Source: an uncultured Collinsella sp. (lineage in GTDB: Bacteria > Actinomycetota > Coriobacteriia > Coriobacteriales > Coriobacteriaceae). Taken from it: a stretch of DNA of 64,000 nucleotides. The DNA lies in NCBI GenBank assembly GCA_905194675.1, contig CAJJTG010000007.1:3261-67260 (forward strand). The letters run 5' to 3'. Made by a program: the position numbers and the translations under genes. The notes under the pieces are model-generated. The model saw nothing but the letters and a program-made list of their open reading frames with translations, was not told where the DNA came from and ran no database searches. Numbering within the stretch: the first letter of the stretch is position 1; the number at the start of each line of letters is the position of its first letter. Below, in pieces: positions 8,521 to 18,466 of this stretch.

Positions 8521-9432
8521 TTAGGCGAGGGGCGTGGATTCCCATTCGCCGGTGGGGTGGGGGATATCGAAGGCCCGGTAGCCACAGTCGTAGGCGTGGG
8601 CCTGGGCCTCACGGATGTTCCAGCAGATGTCGCAGGCGCGGTGTGCGTCCGAGCCAAAGGTGATCGGCACCTCGGCGTGGGCAAAGCAACGCAGCAATCC
8701 GGTCGTGGGATAGTAGTCGTCGAGGCCCTTGCGCGGTGCGGCGGTCGAGACCTCAATGCGGCGGCCCGTATCGTGGGCGCATTCGGCCATCTGCTGCCAA
8801 AACGGTGCGGGGTCAAAGTCGGGCGCAAAGCCTTCCTTCGAAAAGCGCATGACCAGGTCGGGGTGAGCCATTACATCAAAGTTGAGCGGGCTCTCGCAGG
8901 CGCGGCACCAGTCATCGACATAGCGCTCCCACACGCCGCGCACGCCTAAGTTTTCCCAAACATGCAGGTCGGTATCATCGTCGATCCAACCGCAGCGCGA
9001 ATCGGGCGTATCGGGACGAGCGACGTCCTCCGTCCCCGCCGCGCCCGCAGCACCTGCCGCAATATTGCCTGGGTTGCCAATCCAATGCACACTGCCCAGG
9101 CGCACGACGGCGCCCGCGGACCAGCGCTCAACTAAAGGCTCGCAGCCTTCGTACCAATCACATTCAAATCCATAGATAAGCTCGAGCCTTGGCGCGATCT
9201 GCGCGGCGAGTTTGCAGACGTCCTCAAAGGCCAGGCGATGTGTCGGCAAGTCGCCCTCGACAACCTGCACTTCGCAGTTGGCGTCCATGCTGGCAGGCAG
9301 GGTGAGGTGGTCGGTCGAGACCATGACACGGCAGCCGGCGGCGGCAGCAGCGCGGACGTTGTCCTCAAACGACGCATGGCCGTCCGAAAACGAAGTATGG
9401 GTGTGGCAATCGACCAGCGGGCAGGCGGGCAT
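8521..9432 (-). CDS. hisK: PHP-family histidinol-phosphatase
   Basis: A 303-aa metal-dependent phosphatase of the PHP superfamily that would remove phosphate from histidinol phosphate, the one his step missing from the operon. The HxH metal motif is at the very N-terminus (VDCHTHTSFSDGH), followed by VSTDHLTLP, GFECDWYEG, VMAHPDLVMRF and FGSDAHRACDI. The ATG at 9432 is preceded by AAGGAG; a longer open frame upstream lacks homology. An Ala/Gly-rich insertion (about residues 130-150) is unusual. It is convergent with hisE. The call rests on family plus context; other PHP phosphatases look similar. Confidence 0.82.
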   Translation of the reverse strand: MPACPLVDCHTHTSFSDGHASFEDNVRAAAAAGCRVMVSTDHLTLPASMDANCEVQVVEGDLPTHRLAFEDVCKLAAQIAPRLELIYGFECDWYEGCEPLVERWSAGAVVRLGSVHWIGNPGNIAAGAAGAAGTEDVARPDTPDSRCGWIDDDTDLHVWENLGVRGVWERYVDDWCRACESPLNFDVMAHPDLVMRFSKEGFAPDFDPAPFWQQMAECAHDTGRRIEVSTAAPRKGLDDYYPTTGLLRCFAHAEVPITFGSDAHRACDICWNIREAQAHAYDCGYRAFDIPHPTGEWESTPLA

Positions 9433-9553
9433 GGCGACTCCTTTGCATTTGGTGAATCCGCTCCATTGTAATGGCGCAGCCCTCAACACGCCGGGCACGC
9501 CGGGGGTCGAAATCGATCGGAAAGGCTGCGCGGTGCGGCCTCGTTTGCTCTCA

Positions 9554-9618
9554 AAACGTGTACGTCAGCCTCCAAAAGCTGCAAAAAATGACATGTTTGG
9601 AGGCTGACGTACACGTTT
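9554..9618. repeat. Palindromic repeat, copy 1 (23-bp perfect arms)
   Basis: Left arm 9554-9576 and right arm 9596-9618 are exact reverse complements around a 19-nt loop that ends AAAAAATGACATG. The core GTACGTCAGCCTCCAAA recurs at 13860-13924. It lies upstream of the PHP gene and downstream of ygbA. Confidence 0.9.
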
Positions 9619-9662
9619 GAGATGAGGACGAGGGGCGGGGCGGCGCGTGCCGGCGCCGGCGA

Positions 9663-10082
9663 CTACTTGCTTCGTGCCGCCGCGCGTTTGGCCTGCACTG
9701 TTACCATCGCGTGTCTCACGGCGGTGATGGGGCGATAGCGGATCATACGCGGTCCCGACCAACGCATAACCTCGCGGATCTTCTCGCGCATGGCAGGCCG
9801 GTAACAATGCGAAGGACATGCCGAGCAAAATGTCTTGGTGCCCATGTGCGGGCAGTGCTCAATGCGCGCGATGGCGTATTTCTGCAGCTCGGCGCATTCG
9901 GGGCAGAGCGTAATGGTTCGAAGGCCGAGTTTCACGCGCACGGACTCATCGTCGCCAGCCTGTTCGACCACATGCCCGCCGCCATGATGCCCACGACACC
10001 ACAGCGCAATCATCTGCGACACCATTTGGGCCTCACGCTCACGTTTGCGTGCTAGCTCCGGTGTGTCGACTGGGCGCGCCAT
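9663..10082 (-). CDS. YgbA-family (nitrous oxide-stimulated promoter family) protein
   Basis: A 139-aa Cys-rich cytosolic protein. The motif LCPECAELQKYA, then HCPHMGTKTFCSACPSHCY and MREKIREVMRWSGPRM, match the YgbA/PF11756 family, linked in enterobacteria to the nitric oxide response. The Cys/His spacing suggests a metal or Fe-S site. The start is the ATG at 10082, which overlaps the ABC gene stop by one base (TAATG), so translation is coupled to the exporter. The exact function is unknown. Confidence 0.8.
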   Translation of the reverse strand: MARPVDTPELARKREREAQMVSQMIALWCRGHHGGGHVVEQAGDDESVRVKLGLRTITLCPECAELQKYAIARIEHCPHMGTKTFCSACPSHCYRPAMREKIREVMRWSGPRMIRYRPITAVRHAMVTVQAKRAAARSK

Positions 10083-13000
10083 TAGCTCAGCCTCCCATGC
10101 TCGACCGAAAGCGAGAAATCGGCAAACGCGCAGGTGCTGGCACGGTGGCTCACGAGCACAATGGTCTTGCCGCGGCGCTTGAGCTCGTCGATTGCCTGCA
10201 TCACGGACGCCTCGTTGAGAGCATCGAGCGCGCTGGTGGGTTCGTCGAGCAAGATGAAGGGTGCGTCGTTGAGGAAGATGCGCGCAAGGCCGATGCGCTG
10301 GCGCTCGCCGCCCGAAAGCGAGTCGCCCAGCTCGGCAACGGGCGTGTCGAGTCCCTGCGGCAGACGGTCGATGAGCGTGGTGAGTGAGGCGGAGCGGCAA
10401 GCGTCGAGCAGCTCGGCATCGGTGGCGTTGGCGTGCGCGACCAGCAGGTTCTCGCGTACGGTGCCGCAGAACAGATGCGTGTCCTGGGTCATATAGGCCT
10501 CGTGGCTGCGCAGGCTCGCCGTGTTGATGTGGCGGGCATCGACGCCGCTCACCGTGATGGTGCCGGCTGCGGGGTCCCAAAAGCGCATGAGCAGCTTAAG
10601 CAGCGTCGACTTGCCCGAACCCGAGCGCCCCATGATGCAGGTCATGGTACCGGGCGCAAAGGTGCAGGTCACGTCGTCGAGGATGAGACTCGCAGCGGTG
10701 TCGTTCGCGACCTGCTCTGTGGCGCCCGCACCGCCCGCGTCCACGCCGCCCACATAGCTAAAGCTCACATGCTCGGCTGCGGCGCCGGCAAACTCAACGT
10801 TCTGTCCATCGGCGACCTCGGCGCACTGGGGCCGCTCGTCGAGCAAATCGAGCACGCGTGCGCCCGAGGCGAGCGTCTCCTGCAGTGAGGCGCCCAGGCG
10901 GCTCACGGCCATCACCGAGCCAAACGACGACACAAAGGTAAAGACGGCGACAAACGCCGCGGCAAAATCAATCGTTCCCGCAGAAACCAGCTGCAGCGCA
11001 CGCTCGAGCATCACCAGATTGGCCGCAAGAATAAGCGCATCGGCTACGGCCTCGCTGGCCGCCTGGCGGCGCTTGAGGCGCGCGTCCACGGCGCCGACTT
11101 GCTCGGTCAGCTTGCCCAGGGCACGGCTGCGATCGGCGCCACCGGCAAACTGGATAGTCTCGGACGCGCCGCGTAGACTGTCGAGCACAAAGGCACCCAG
11201 CTTACCGGCGCCCTCGCGGCTCTGGCGGCCGGTGGTGCCGCACGCCTTGGCCGAGGTCAGGGGCAGCAGCACGCCCAGGACCGCGTAGGCCACGAGCGCG
11301 ATGCCCGCGAGCTCGGGGCTCACAGCCAGCAAAAAGCCCTCAAACACAACGGTGCAGACCAGAGCGATGGCAATGGGCGAGATGGTGTGCGCGTAGAAGA
11401 CCTCGAGCAGCTCGATATCCGAGGTGACCAGGCTCACGAGCTCGCCCTTGCCGCGGCCCTCGAGCTTGGCGGGGGCGAGCTGGCGCAGGGCGCCAAACAC
11501 CAGGTTGCGAATGTGTGCGAGCAGACGGAATGCGATGTAATGGTTGCAGAGCTGCTCGCCGTAGTGGAGCGGCCCGCGTGCGATGCCGCAGGCGGCACAG
11601 GCCGCGCATGCTGCGATAAGACCAAGCCCCAAGGCGTTGCGGCCCAGCGCGGCCATAAGGCCAAAGGCGCCAAAGGCCGGCACGAACGCGGCAGTGAGCA
11701 TGCCAATGCTGCCCAGCGCGACGGCTAGCACAAGCCAGCCGGCAAGCGGTCGGACGAGCCCCATCATGCGCCACATGATGGACGGCGCCGAGCGACGGGC
11801 GCGGCCGGAGTCAGGCGCCGCGGCAGCGGAAGACGAGCCAGCACCGTTGAGGCCATCGGTACAGGCGGGGCTGCCGTCAACAGCCTCAACCGCGCCGGCA
11901 TCCTCGGCATCACCCTCCGCATACGCATATGCCGAGAGTTGCTCCTGACTGTTCCACATGCGCGCATAGGCGCCCGCGGTGGCCAGGAGCTCGCCGTGAG
12001 TCCCGCGCTCGACAATACGGCCACGCTCCAGCACCAGGATCTGATCGGCGCCTACGATCGTCGACAGGCGGTGTGCCACCACGATTACGGTGTGCCCGCC
12101 GGCGAGCGATGCAATGACCTCGCCGATTGCGGCTTCGCTTGCGGCGTCCACATTGCTCGTCGCCTCGTCAAACACATAGATCGGCGAGTCGTGCAGCAGG
12201 GCGCGGGCCATGCACACGCGCTGGCGTTGACCGCCCGAAAGGTTGGTGCCGCCCTCGTTAATCACCATGTCGAGCCCGCCGTTGGCCTGCACAAAGGCCG
12301 CCACGCGCGTGCGGTCGAGTGCGCGCAAAAGCTCGGTATCGGTGGCGCTGGGCTGGGCGAGCAGCAGGTTGTCGCGCAGGGTGCCGGCAAACAGGTAACC
12401 GTTGGTGGGCACCAGGGTGACGGCGCGCATGAGTGAGGCGGCCGTGGCGTCGCGCAGCTCGACGCCGCCGATGCGAACGCTGCCACGGTATGCACCCTTG
12501 CGGCCCGCGATAATCCCCGCGATCGTGGACTTGCCGCCGCCGCTTTCGCCCACGAGTGCCACGAGCGAGCCGTGCGCAATGGTCGCGCTGGCGCTGTCCA
12601 GCACCGTGCGGTCGCCGTATGCATAGCTCACGCCCGCGAGCTCGATATCGCCGCGACCGTCAAGCTCAACATCGCCGCGCTCGGGCTCGGGCGTATCCAA
12701 AATGCCAAACATGCGGCGCGAGGCGGCCATGCCGTTCATGGCCGTGTGGAACAGCGATCCCAGGCGGCGCATGGGCAAAAAGAACTCCTGCGACAGAAAG
12801 ACGATGAGGAAGGCAGCCTCAAAGCCAATCTTGCCCGTGGCGAGCTGCAGCGCGGCTACGATAATGCCGAGCGCGGCGCCCATATAGACGACCAGGTCCA
12901 TAACGCAAATGGAGCGCAGCTGCATCACCAGCAGGCGCATGGTCGCTGTGCGGAAACGCTCGGACTCTGCGTTGATGCGCTCGTGCCAGCTGCGATCGGC

Positions 13001-13648
13001 CTGGTAGACCTTAAGGGTGGTGAGACCCTGCACGGCCTCCAGGAACATGCCGCCCAGATCGACATAGCTGCCCCAGTACTCGGCACCGATCTTTTTGGCG
13101 TTGCGCATGACCATCATGATGGAGACGGGGATGACCGGAACGCAGGCGAGCAGCAGCGCGGCGGGAAGACCCGCCTGGCCCACGAGCAGTACAAACAGCG
13201 TGATGGGTGCCAAGCCCGCAAAGAAGAGCTGCGGCAGGTAGCCGCCAAAGTACACCTGGAGTTGCGTGGCGCCCTCGACGCTGGTCTGGACGGCCTCGGC
13301 GGTGGGGACGGTCTCGGTGTAGGAGGGGCCGAGTGCGGTGAGCTTGTCGTAGACGAGCGAGCGCACGCGGCGGACGGCTTTGAAGGCGGCCTTGTCACCG
13401 GAACGCTGCGCCAGATAGATGGCGGCGGCGCGCACGATGATGGCGCCGGCGAGCGGCGGAGTTGCCTGCGCGAGCGCGTCGACGGCGAGTGCAGCCGGCA
13501 GTCCGCCGGCAACGATGCCGCCCAGAATGCGCGCGAGGATCCACATCACCGTGATGTTTGCCATCAGCGCGATCCATTTAAACAGGACGCTCGCCACAAT
13601 GTAGGGCGTTGCCTGCGGAACCAGGGAGAAGAGCCGCTTCTCGAACAT
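10082..13648 (-). CDS. Fused two-half ABC exporter, CydDC-like
   Basis: A 1188-aa protein with order TMD1-NBD1-TMD2-NBD2. NBD1 has Walker A GESGGGKST and signature LSGGQRQRVCMARAL; NBD2 has Walker A GRSGSGKST, signature LSGGERQRIGLARIF and Walker B FILLDEPTSALD. A Ser/Ala-rich linker separates the halves. Each TMD shows about six hydrophobic segments. The arrangement matches type IV/CydDC-like exporters, which move cysteine, glutathione or heme-type ligands in other bacteria; the substrate here is not determinable. It is the first gene of a two-gene unit with ygbA, which hints at redox or NO-related physiology. Confidence 0.85.
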   Translation of the reverse strand: MFEKRLFSLVPQATPYIVASVLFKWIALMANITVMWILARILGGIVAGGLPAALAVDALAQATPPLAGAIIVRAAAIYLAQRSGDKAAFKAVRRVRSLVYDKLTALGPSYTETVPTAEAVQTSVEGATQLQVYFGGYLPQLFFAGLAPITLFVLLVGQAGLPAALLLACVPVIPVSIMMVMRNAKKIGAEYWGSYVDLGGMFLEAVQGLTTLKVYQADRSWHERINAESERFRTATMRLLVMQLRSICVMDLVVYMGAALGIIVAALQLATGKIGFEAAFLIVFLSQEFFLPMRRLGSLFHTAMNGMAASRRMFGILDTPEPERGDVELDGRGDIELAGVSYAYGDRTVLDSASATIAHGSLVALVGESGGGKSTIAGIIAGRKGAYRGSVRIGGVELRDATAASLMRAVTLVPTNGYLFAGTLRDNLLLAQPSATDTELLRALDRTRVAAFVQANGGLDMVINEGGTNLSGGQRQRVCMARALLHDSPIYVFDEATSNVDAASEAAIGEVIASLAGGHTVIVVAHRLSTIVGADQILVLERGRIVERGTHGELLATAGAYARMWNSQEQLSAYAYAEGDAEDAGAVEAVDGSPACTDGLNGAGSSSAAAAPDSGRARRSAPSIMWRMMGLVRPLAGWLVLAVALGSIGMLTAAFVPAFGAFGLMAALGRNALGLGLIAACAACAACGIARGPLHYGEQLCNHYIAFRLLAHIRNLVFGALRQLAPAKLEGRGKGELVSLVTSDIELLEVFYAHTISPIAIALVCTVVFEGFLLAVSPELAGIALVAYAVLGVLLPLTSAKACGTTGRQSREGAGKLGAFVLDSLRGASETIQFAGGADRSRALGKLTEQVGAVDARLKRRQAASEAVADALILAANLVMLERALQLVSAGTIDFAAAFVAVFTFVSSFGSVMAVSRLGASLQETLASGARVLDLLDERPQCAEVADGQNVEFAGAAAEHVSFSYVGGVDAGGAGATEQVANDTAASLILDDVTCTFAPGTMTCIMGRSGSGKSTLLKLLMRFWDPAAGTITVSGVDARHINTASLRSHEAYMTQDTHLFCGTVRENLLVAHANATDAELLDACRSASLTTLIDRLPQGLDTPVAELGDSLSGGERQRIGLARIFLNDAPFILLDEPTSALDALNEASVMQAIDELKRRGKTIVLVSHRASTCAFADFSLSVEHGRLS

Positions 13649-13859
13649 GAAACCTCCTATGCCGTAACGGTGCCGGGCTGGGTCCTCGGCAGCCGCTTAG
13701 TTAGCCAAATGCAACTAGAGTAACATCGTGCAGCGGGTAAGTATGCCGAGGGTAATTTTTAGCCGATGAACTGCGTAGAAAGTTCAAAATTGTTGAGTGC
13801 GGCGAACTTTGTGGTGGACGGAATGCGGGCGCAATTTTGATCGTGTGCGGCCCGCTCCA

Positions 13860-13924
13860 AAACGTGTACGTCAGCCTCCAAAACCGACAAAAAATGACAT
13901 GTTTGGAGGCTGACGTACATGTTT
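13860..13924. repeat. Palindromic repeat, copy 2
   Basis: Left arm 13860-13882 and right arm 13902-13924 pair with one G-T wobble. The loop also ends AAAAAATGACATG as in the copy at 9554-9618. It sits between the divergent ABC exporter and larC2-like genes. The two copies bracket the exporter/ygbA unit. Confidence 0.9.
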
Positions 13925-14030
13925 GGATAGGGGCAAGGGCGGCGACGAACGAAAGTCACGCCTGTGCCACGTCCGATGTGCTAGCGTTTGGGTGAATAAA
14001 ACGAGCCCGTGCGGAAAGGATCCGGACCGT

Positions 14031-14516
14031 ATGCAACGTGGAAGTACATCTCCGCTGTCCCGCGAGACCGATGCGCCCGAAACCATCGTCAAGCTGGAGT
14101 GCGACATCGACGATGCGTCGCCCGAGGTGCTCGCCTATGCCGCCGACCGCCTGCGCGAGGCCGGCGCCCGCGAGGTGCACTGGCTGCCCCTCTACTGCAA
14201 GAAAGGCCGCCCCGGATGGCAGTTGCAGGTGATCTGCTCGCACGAGGATATTGAGCGCCTGCAGACGATTATCTTTTTGGAGACCACGACCAACGCCGTT
14301 CGTCGCCAGGTGATGGAACGCGTTTGCCTGCCGCGCCGATTCGAACAGGTGACAACGCCTTGGGGCGAGGTATCCGTTAAGGTGGCGACTCTGCCCGACG
14401 GCAGCGAGCGCGCGGCACCCGAGTACGAGGATTGCGCCCGTCTTGCCCGCGAACATGGCGTGCCGCTCCAACGCGTGATGCAGGCGGCTCAGAGCGCGGC
14501 GCTGCGATTCGAGTAA
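14031..14516 (+). CDS. LarC2-like domain protein (DUF111 C-terminal part)
   Basis: A 161-aa protein matching the C-terminal half of LarC, the CTP-dependent nickel inserter that completes the nickel-pincer cofactor of lactate racemase. The matching segments are VKLECDIDDASPEVLAYAAD, LPLYCKKGRPGWQLQVIC, LETTTNAVRR and KVATLPDGSERAAPEYEDC. LarC1 is absent on either side, and no larA, larB or larE is in the window. The ATG at 14031 is preceded by AAAGGA (14015-14020); frames extending further upstream are unsupported. It may be a stand-alone nickel-handling protein or a remnant. Confidence 0.75.
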   Translation: MQRGSTSPLSRETDAPETIVKLECDIDDASPEVLAYAADRLREAGAREVHWLPLYCKKGRPGWQLQVICSHEDIERLQTIIFLETTTNAVRRQVMERVCLPRRFEQVTTPWGEVSVKVATLPDGSERAAPEYEDCARLAREHGVPLQRVMQAAQSAALRFE

Positions 14517-14589
14517 CACGGTAGATGGGCTCCACATCCGCCGGACCCCGTATACAGCCCCCATCAACTCCGCTTCGAAAGGACTCCCC

Positions 14590-15138
14590 ATGAAATACCT
14601 CATCGCCTCTGACATCCATGGCTCGGCATACTGGGCCGAGCGCCTCTGCACTGCCATCGAATCCGAACAGCCCGACCGCATTGTGCTGCTGGGCGACCTG
14701 CTCTACCACGGCCCGCGCAACGACCTGCCGCGCGACTACGCCCCCAAGCGCGTGATTCCGCTGCTCAACGCCCTGGCCGACCGCATCATCGCGGTGCGCG
14801 GCAACTGTGACGCCGAGGTCGACCAGATGGTGCTCGACTTCCCCGTCATGGCCGACTACGCCACCTTGTTTGACGAGGCCGGCCGCGAGCTGTTCCTGAC
14901 GCACGGCCACGTCTTTGGCGCTGGCATGCATAACAGCGTTGACCACGCGCCCGCGCTGCCCGAGGGTTCCGCGCTCGTCTACGGCCACACGCACATCAAG
15001 GTTAACGAGGAAAGCGCCGCATACCCGGGCCTGTGGCTCTTCAACCCCGGCAGCGTGAGCATCCCCAAGGACGGCACGCACAGCTACGGCATCTACGAGG
15101 GCGGCGCGTTCCGCCATGTGATCATGGAGGAGGACTAA
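14590..15138 (+). CDS. YfcE-like metallophosphoesterase
   Basis: A 182-aa phosphodiesterase with all calcineurin-like motifs: SDIHGS, LLGDLLYHGP, VRGNCDAE, LTHGH and YGHTHI, with the C-terminal NPGSVSIPKDG typical of YfcE/MJ0936 enzymes. The natural substrate is unknown. AAAGGACT precedes the ATG. The mazG gene follows after 2 bases. Confidence 0.92.
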   Translation: MKYLIASDIHGSAYWAERLCTAIESEQPDRIVLLGDLLYHGPRNDLPRDYAPKRVIPLLNALADRIIAVRGNCDAEVDQMVLDFPVMADYATLFDEAGRELFLTHGHVFGAGMHNSVDHAPALPEGSALVYGHTHIKVNEESAAYPGLWLFNPGSVSIPKDGTHSYGIYEGGAFRHVIMEED

Positions 15139-15140
15139 CC

Positions 15141-16001
15141 ATGGCCGAGCATATGGCTCAGCAAAATGCCGAGGGTTCGCGCGACCTGTCCACGCTGGTA
15201 GACGCGTCGGCCGAGCTGCAGCATCTGGTGCAGACCATCTGGCGCCTGCGTCAGCCCGACGGCTGCCCATGGGACCGTGAACAGACGCATCAGAGCATTG
15301 GCAAGAACATGATCGAGGAAGCCTACGAGGCGCTCGATTGCATCGAGGCGGACGACGTGGCGCATCTGCGCGAGGAGCTGGGCGACGTGCTCATGCAGGT
15401 GGTGCTGCATGCGCAGATTGCGGCGGACGCCGGTGAGTTTACGCTGGCCGATGTGGCGCGCGATATCGACGCCAAGCTCATCCGTCGTCACCCGCACGTG
15501 TTTGGCGATGCGGATGCCGACAACCCCGACGAGGTGCTCAAGATTTGGGACGAGGTCAAGCTTGCCGAGAAGGCTGCCAAGGACAAGGCTGCGGCGGCGG
15601 GCGAGGCTGCGCCCGAAGGCCTGCTCGACGGCGTGCCCACGCACCTGCCGGCGCTGATGCAAGCTCAAAAGGTGTCGCGCAAGGCGGCGGCCGTGGGCTT
15701 TGAGTGGGAGACGGTCCAGGATGTGTGGGACGAGGTCGCCGAGGAGCGTGCCGAGTTTGAGGCCGAGGCTCCCGGCTCGCCCGAGCGCGAGATGGAGTTT
15801 GGCGACCTGCTCTTTGCTCTGGTCAACGTTGCGCGCAAGGAGGGAATCGACGCCGAGAGCGCCCTGCGTGCCAGCACGGCAAAGTTCCGCCGCCGCTGGG
15901 CCGCGATGGAGCAGATGGCGGCCGACGCCCACGAGGATCTGGCCGAGCTTTCGACCCACGGCCTCAATGACCTCTGGGATGCCGCAAAGGCAGAGGAGTA
16001 A
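15141..16001 (+). CDS. mazG: MazG nucleoside triphosphate pyrophosphohydrolase
   Basis: A 286-aa two-domain MazG that hydrolyses NTPs to NMP and pyrophosphate. The first domain has CPWDREQTHQS, MIEEAYEALDCIE and LREELGDVLMQVVLHA; the second has ALMQAQKVSRKAAAVGFEW and MEFGDLLFALVNVARK. The ATG at 15141 was chosen because GGAGGA (15126-15131) precedes it and homology starts there; an open frame extends back into the yfcE-like gene. Confidence 0.93.
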   Translation: MAEHMAQQNAEGSRDLSTLVDASAELQHLVQTIWRLRQPDGCPWDREQTHQSIGKNMIEEAYEALDCIEADDVAHLREELGDVLMQVVLHAQIAADAGEFTLADVARDIDAKLIRRHPHVFGDADADNPDEVLKIWDEVKLAEKAAKDKAAAAGEAAPEGLLDGVPTHLPALMQAQKVSRKAAAVGFEWETVQDVWDEVAEERAEFEAEAPGSPEREMEFGDLLFALVNVARKEGIDAESALRASTAKFRRRWAAMEQMAADAHEDLAELSTHGLNDLWDAAKAEE

Positions 16002-16007
16002 GACTGC

Positions 16008-16050
16008 GGGGGCGACGGGACGGACTTGTCCCATCGCCCCCATTATTTTT
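16008..16050 (+). terminator. Rho-independent terminator after mazG
   Basis: GGGGGCGACGGGAC (16008-16021) pairs with GTCCCATCGCCCCC (16028-16041) with one mismatch, followed by ATTATTTTTT. Confidence 0.92.
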
Positions 16051-16058
16051 TAAAAAGA

Positions 16059-16114
16059 TTGTATCCCTTGGCTAACTTAGGGCATAATGCAAAAAGTGCG
16101 ATAAGGCTAACTTA
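16059..16114 (+). promoter_or_regulatory. Candidate eno promoter with repeated decamer
   Basis: TTGTAT (16059-16064), an 18-bp spacer and CATAAT (16083-16088) form a plausible sigma-70-type promoter. The decamer GGCTAACTTA occurs at 16070-16079, inside the spacer, and again at 16105-16114, so it may be a paired binding site. Confidence 0.5.
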
Positions 16115-16178
16115 TGAACCTGCGCGCCGCTGTAGCGTGCAAGCCGTGTCGCCAAGCATTCAACCCGTTTCCAAGTGA

Positions 16179-17480
<1,302 letters not shown>

Positions 17481-17552
17481 GCAGCGGCGTGTGCGGGGGC
17501 GTGGCTGACTCGGATTCGCCTCGCTTCCGCCGGGCACTGTTGAGCACCATTG

Positions 17553-17584
17553 GGCGCTGGGCCATATGGCTCAGCGCCTTTTTT
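17553..17584 (+). terminator. Terminator after eno
   Basis: GGCGCTGGGCC (17553-17563) pairs with GGCTCAGCGCC (17568-17578), followed by TTTTTT. Confidence 0.9.
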
Positions 17585-17675
17585 ATGTCGAGCAAGGGCC
17601 GCCGAAGGCGGTGCGCGCACTCGTGCTATAACTAAAAGACTTAGCGCAAACAAACCTCAACCGCACAAGGCGCAC

Positions 17676-18446
17676 ATGGATCAGATTTACGACAGCAGGT
17701 ACTATTCCGCCGGTTCGCGTGAGCCGTCACCTCGCCGTGCGCGCACGGTGCAGCTCGGTGGGTCCGATTACGCCGGTGCCGACCGCTCCATGCAGCGACC
17801 GACAAGTGCCTCACGCTCCCGTGCTCAAATGAATACACCGACGGACCGTCCGCCACGTTCGGTGCGCCCGGCGCATTCGGAGCATGCTCAGCGTTCCTCG
17901 GCTCAAACGAATGAAAAGCCGAGTAGGCCCTCGAACCGTCTTTCGGGCTCGGACTTCATGCACTACGCCAACGACAATGCGGTGGTCAAGGCAATCTACG
18001 ACTTTACCCACGGTCCCCAGCGAGGGCTGTTTGTTGGCATTGTCGTCGCCCTGGCGCTCGTGAGCCTGTACTTCCCCGTGCGCGACCTGTATGTGGCAAA
18101 ACGCTCGAGCGACATCTTGGCCAAGCAGGTCGAGATTCGCGAGCAATATAACGACGACCTGCAAAAAAGCGTCGACAAGCTGCTCTCGGAGGAGGGTATC
18201 AAGGACGCGGCATCCGAGGACCTGGGCCTGGTGATGCCCGGCGAGAAGAGGATTGAAGTGCAGGGCCTGGACGACGATTCGGATGTCTCGTCGAGCAAAA
18301 AGTCCTCAAACGCCAAGAAGGCCAGCGAAGTGGCCAAGGAGATCGAAGAAGTCGGCAAGGACGCGCCGTGGTACATCCAGGCGCTCGACATGCTGTTTGG
18401 ATTTAACGGCGTCGAGGGCCAGACGGTCGTGTCCAACGGCAAATAG
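17676..18446 (+). CDS. DivIC/FtsB-like septum formation initiator
   Basis: A 256-aa single-pass protein. Residues 1-110 are a basic, Ser/Arg/Pro-rich, probably disordered cytoplasmic tail. TM at about 117-135 (GLFVGIVVALALVSLYFPV). Coiled coil at about 140-170, then EGIKDAASEDLGLVMPGEKR, the usual FtsB/DivIC end motif. The C-terminus is a Ser/Lys/Glu-rich extension. Such proteins stabilise the FtsL-FtsQ subcomplex of the divisome. The ATG at 17676 is supported by AAGG just upstream. The ppx/gppA gene follows after 20 bases. Confidence 0.8.
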   Translation: MDQIYDSRYYSAGSREPSPRRARTVQLGGSDYAGADRSMQRPTSASRSRAQMNTPTDRPPRSVRPAHSEHAQRSSAQTNEKPSRPSNRLSGSDFMHYANDNAVVKAIYDFTHGPQRGLFVGIVVALALVSLYFPVRDLYVAKRSSDILAKQVEIREQYNDDLQKSVDKLLSEEGIKDAASEDLGLVMPGEKRIEVQGLDDDSDVSSSKKSSNAKKASEVAKEIEEVGKDAPWYIQALDMLFGFNGVEGQTVVSNGK

Positions 18447-18466
18447 CGTCCGGAGGGGAGTCCGCA

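Noticed and set aside
12572..13723. 383-codon + strand frame opposite the ABC exporter
   Set aside because: Antisense to conserved transporter domains; His/Gly/Asp-rich composition without any motif.
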